DNA of 64,000 nucleotides from positions 21,452,001-21,516,000 of the forward strand of contig CM114272.1 in assembly GCA_050084515.1 (NCBI GenBank), in the 5' to 3' direction. The position numbers were made by a program, and so were the translations under genes. The stretch is from Blasia pusilla. Its lineage: Eukaryota > Marchantiophyta > Marchantiopsida > Blasiales. The notes below the pieces were generated by a model. It saw only the letters and a program-made list of their open reading frames with translations. It did no database searches and was not told where the DNA came from. Shown piece by piece: positions 61,471-64,000 of this stretch (its first letter is position 1; each line of letters begins with the position of its first letter).

Positions 61471-61724
61471 CTGCCAGCAACATAGACCCAAGCTTGTCTA
61501 GCCCACATCTAGTCTAGCAACCCGTCGTCCGTTCTTGCCACTCATTTTTTAGCCCACACCAAGTATGCACACCCATTCAATCCTTACCTACCTTGCTTAA
61601 TTTGAGCTTGCACCCATTCCCACATCCCAACCCCGCACGGGCCACGGTTACCAAACAAACTTTGGGGGGGATCCTCTAGAACGTCCGTGAATATGTTTGG
61701 ACAAGTACATTTCCATGTAACCAT
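61471..61724 (+). mobile_element. CAAGGTTGCAY-family element, internal and right-end fragment
   Basis: agcaacatagacccaagctt and tagcccacatctagtc match 14795-14830, and gcacacccattcaatcc through ggacaagtacatttccatgtaaccatg matches 15130-15295. The region between them in the long copy is deleted here, so this is a deletion derivative with an eroded right end. Confidence 0.5.
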
Positions 61725-63059
61725 GATAATTGATCCCAAATCTATCCTTAATTCGATGAACCTTCAAATTGATTCTAAATTATCAAGGACAAATGTCAAA
61801 ATATGCGTGACTAAAAATGCCACATATCAGCAAGAGAGGAGTTTAAAAATTGAAGGGTCACTTTGCAATAATAATATATACATACATCATAATTTATAAT
61901 ACTTTATCTTTATTTTCTACCATTAAAAGCTAAATTCCTCCATGGAACATGAGAGGTTGAGCCCTCAAATAACAACAAAGAGAATTCCTCATCACTCATA
62001 GGCACTCCACAAATTCCGCCCTTGGTGTGTTGCCTATGAAAAAATCATTTCCAATGATCAATTTCACAACCAAGTCAACAAATCAAATTTTGTCCAAGCT
62101 TAAGCAGCATAGCTCATTCTAGAAGTACGTTGGATCTTTGATTCCTTTGACATGAAACAAACCAAATGAAAGCTTGATTATGATTTTCGACTTCTCACCA
62201 TCGTGTGCTTCATCCTTCTTGTAGTCCTTGTTCAAGGAGATCCGTGGTTACAAGTAACCCTCGTTGGCAGTTTTTTAATTTTTCATCACCAGATAGAACT
62301 TTCTAGCCTTGTTCCAAGAAGGAATTTTAGATTTTATAATATTTCATGATTGTCATTGGGAGCATTATTGCACAAATTTGCTACAAAATGATCTTTCATA
62401 GAGGAAATCAAATGATCTTGAGTGAAGATTTTTCCCTCTACATATTTGCATCAATATTTTGGACATTCAAACTATTCTCCTGTAGAAATCATATTACTCA
62501 AAATGAAGGATACCAATCTTGATTGGTTTGAATATTTCTCTATTGTATCTTTTATGGTTTATTATTTATTTTCTTTGATGTCATGTAGAAAAACATAGAG
62601 GTTCTTGTAAATTTTAATTTTTCTGCTTTTGAATAGCCTTCCATCCATGTTATACCTCTTTTACTTAGGTGTGGCCAAATGACAGCAAACGGTGGATAAT
62701 TTGTTATGTAAGGACGATGTCAAGGACCAACTTGAGGTTAGTGCTTTACCTAGATCATCTCACCAGAGGGAACCACCATATTACATTAGAGAGCAATACA
62801 GCCATGCTTGGAAAGAAAAACCATATAGCTTAGAAATAGGCATGGTAATTATTGGATAGATTTCAATCTATTACAGAGTTTATAGACAAGGAAAATAAAC
62901 AGTACCTTTGCTAGGGATGGAGCAATTAATTGTAATGTTTCGACCTTCAGAGATCATATGAAGTGAAATAAGCATATCAAACTTGCTTGGGCTACATAAA
63001 CTCTTCCAAAATTCATTGGGAAAAGTTATGTGAACATTTTAGATGTAAGTTACCTTGAG
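61725..63059. other. AT-rich intergenic DNA, no gene
   Basis: No gene or clear repeat recognised. Confidence 0.35.
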
Positions 63060-64000
63060 AGGCCTTGTCACGAGTTTTAGGATAAATCGATGAGATCTAG
63101 TAGAGCACCTTCGTAGATACAAGAGGACAGCCTCATGAGGCCGAGGATGACCTGCTGACGCCACGGGTAACTTGAGAGAGCAGGTTTCCCCTTCGTTTCG
63201 TCTCATTTGGAGTCATATATAGAAACTTACTATTTCTGGTAAGTTTCCATTTGGAGTATAGTTGACTTTCCACTTTGGGAAGTGGCCCTTGGCCCGTTAC
63301 AGTAGGTTAAGAGCCAAGGAAGTGACCTGCAAGCATAGGTTACCGAGGAGAGAACTTGGGAGAGGGAAGGGGGTATACCTGCAAGAGAGTAGAATAGAAT
63401 AGATTTTTAGTCCACGGGAAGCCGATCTGGCTTATGGGACCCCTTCCACATATGTGAAATTGATATCGCATCCCACGGGCAACTTCACATCTAGATTTGG
63501 GGTTCTCATTGAGGAGATTTGGTTTTTGTTTTTTTTTTCTTTGTGAAGGCCTGGAATTTTATCCAGATTTTTAACTTGGGAGCATAGTCAAGGCGCACAC
63601 ATGAAAGGCACACAAGATGTTCTCTCTCTCGAACATGGACCATCCATGTCCGAGGTAGGGGACGCCAATGCCCTGGGGTTGAGACCGCCCCCATTGTCCA
63701 AGGGGGGAGTTGAACCCAAGACCTCTTCAAAAGGCCTTTATGTTTGTTCAGCTAACCTCTTGGTCATCTACCGCTTGATTCTCTCTTTGTTGAACCTCTT
63801 GGCATGAGGCGGCGGAGCTATGGTCCTCCTTACCTTGTGTGTGTAACCCAAGCCTCTTATTATGAGAGTGGGTTTGGTTTGATATGAGAGAGAGTGCACA
63901 CCATGGAGAGTTTGGTGTGAGATGTTGATGTGAAATTTCATTGATTTATTGGAGATATTTTGGTACTTCTCGTCTCATTTTTTGGATGCCATGAGTTAGC
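63060..64000 (+). mobile_element. Inverted copy of the LTR-like unit at 10177-10902 (runs off the window)
   Basis: Read on the minus strand it matches 10200-10765: gctaactcatggca.ccaaa, gagaagtaccaaaatatctccaat, ccaaacccattctc..aatgagaggcttgggt, ccgccgcctc.tgccaagagg, ttcaacaaagagagaat, ccaaatgag and aggtcatcctcg.cctcatgag. It contains an extra insertion (63515-63775) absent from the first copy, and the right edge is cut by the window. Confidence 0.65.
63515..63775 (-). mobile_element. tRNA-derived SINE
   Basis: On the minus strand a pol III box A (gatgaccaagaggttagc, about 63752-63769) and box B (gggttcaactcc, about 63707-63718) are spaced as in a tRNA gene. A non-tRNA body follows, ending in an A-rich tail at about 63522-63542. 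It interrupts the LTR-like repeat between gttcaacaaagagagaat and ctcttg..ccttccctctccc, which are nearly continuous in the other copy. The tRNA part is related to a Ser/Leu-type body but does not fold as a complete tRNA. Confidence 0.6.

Overview
The window reads as nuclear DNA of a land plant. The support is spliced genes with GT-AG introns, cytosolic class I small heat-shock proteins, plant-type receptor-like kinase domains, a BTB/BACK gene, a DUF4864 gene, Ty3/gypsy LTR retrotransposons, a Helitron-type helicase relic, a tRNA-derived SINE and many small dispersed repeats. Most of the sequence is AT-rich and repeat-rich, with short islands of more balanced composition that carry the genes. 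Intron-containing class I sHSP genes and the style of the first gypsy element make me lean towards a non-seed plant (bryophyte or lycophyte), but that is only an inference. I saw no prokaryotic operons, CRISPR array, rRNA or complete tRNA gene.

Layout. 1-10 kb: AT-rich DNA with copies of a small non-coding element that begins CAAGGTTGCAY and ends with the inverted form, plus one degenerate gamma-glutamylcyclotransferase (ChaC/GGCT2) gene on the minus strand (4033-4614). 10.1-13.9 kb: a decayed minus-strand Ty3/gypsy element next to a direct-repeat-bounded LTR-like unit; a second copy of that unit lies inverted at the right end of the window and carries a SINE. 14.4-15.5 kb: the longest copy of the CAAGGTTGCAY element, with perfect 12-bp terminal inverted repeats. 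19.5-27.5 kb: an inverted duplication of about 1.7 kb per arm. Each arm holds one intact two-exon class I sHSP gene with matching TATA and heat-shock-element positions; the genes point away from each other across a repeat-filled 4.6 kb spacer. 30.5-32.0 kb: a minus-strand BTB/POZ-BACK gene with an N-terminal coiled coil. 34.2-41.1 kb: a decayed plus-strand Ty3/gypsy element (Tat/Athila-like) with an additional sense ORF between integrase and the 3' LTR, directly followed by a Helitron PIF1-helicase fragment.

45.4-53.4 kb is the most interesting stretch: three homologous two-exon genes (two minus, one plus). Each encodes a short N-terminal domain of about 105-135 residues that looks like a retrotransposon Gag capsid domain, spliced directly to a receptor-like kinase domain with no signal peptide or membrane segment. 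The three kinases have diverged at catalytic positions; the third lacks both the beta3 lysine and the catalytic aspartate and should be a pseudokinase. 54.1-57.7 kb: an eight-exon DUF4864 gene on the minus strand, which I reconstructed from splice sites and reading phase. 57.7-64 kb: a long TG microsatellite, further dispersed AT-rich repeats, a tandem duplication and the inverted LTR-like repeat with its SINE.

There is no evidence that these genes form one pathway. The sHSP pair is a stress-response duplication, and the kinase trio is a local tandem/inverted gene family.
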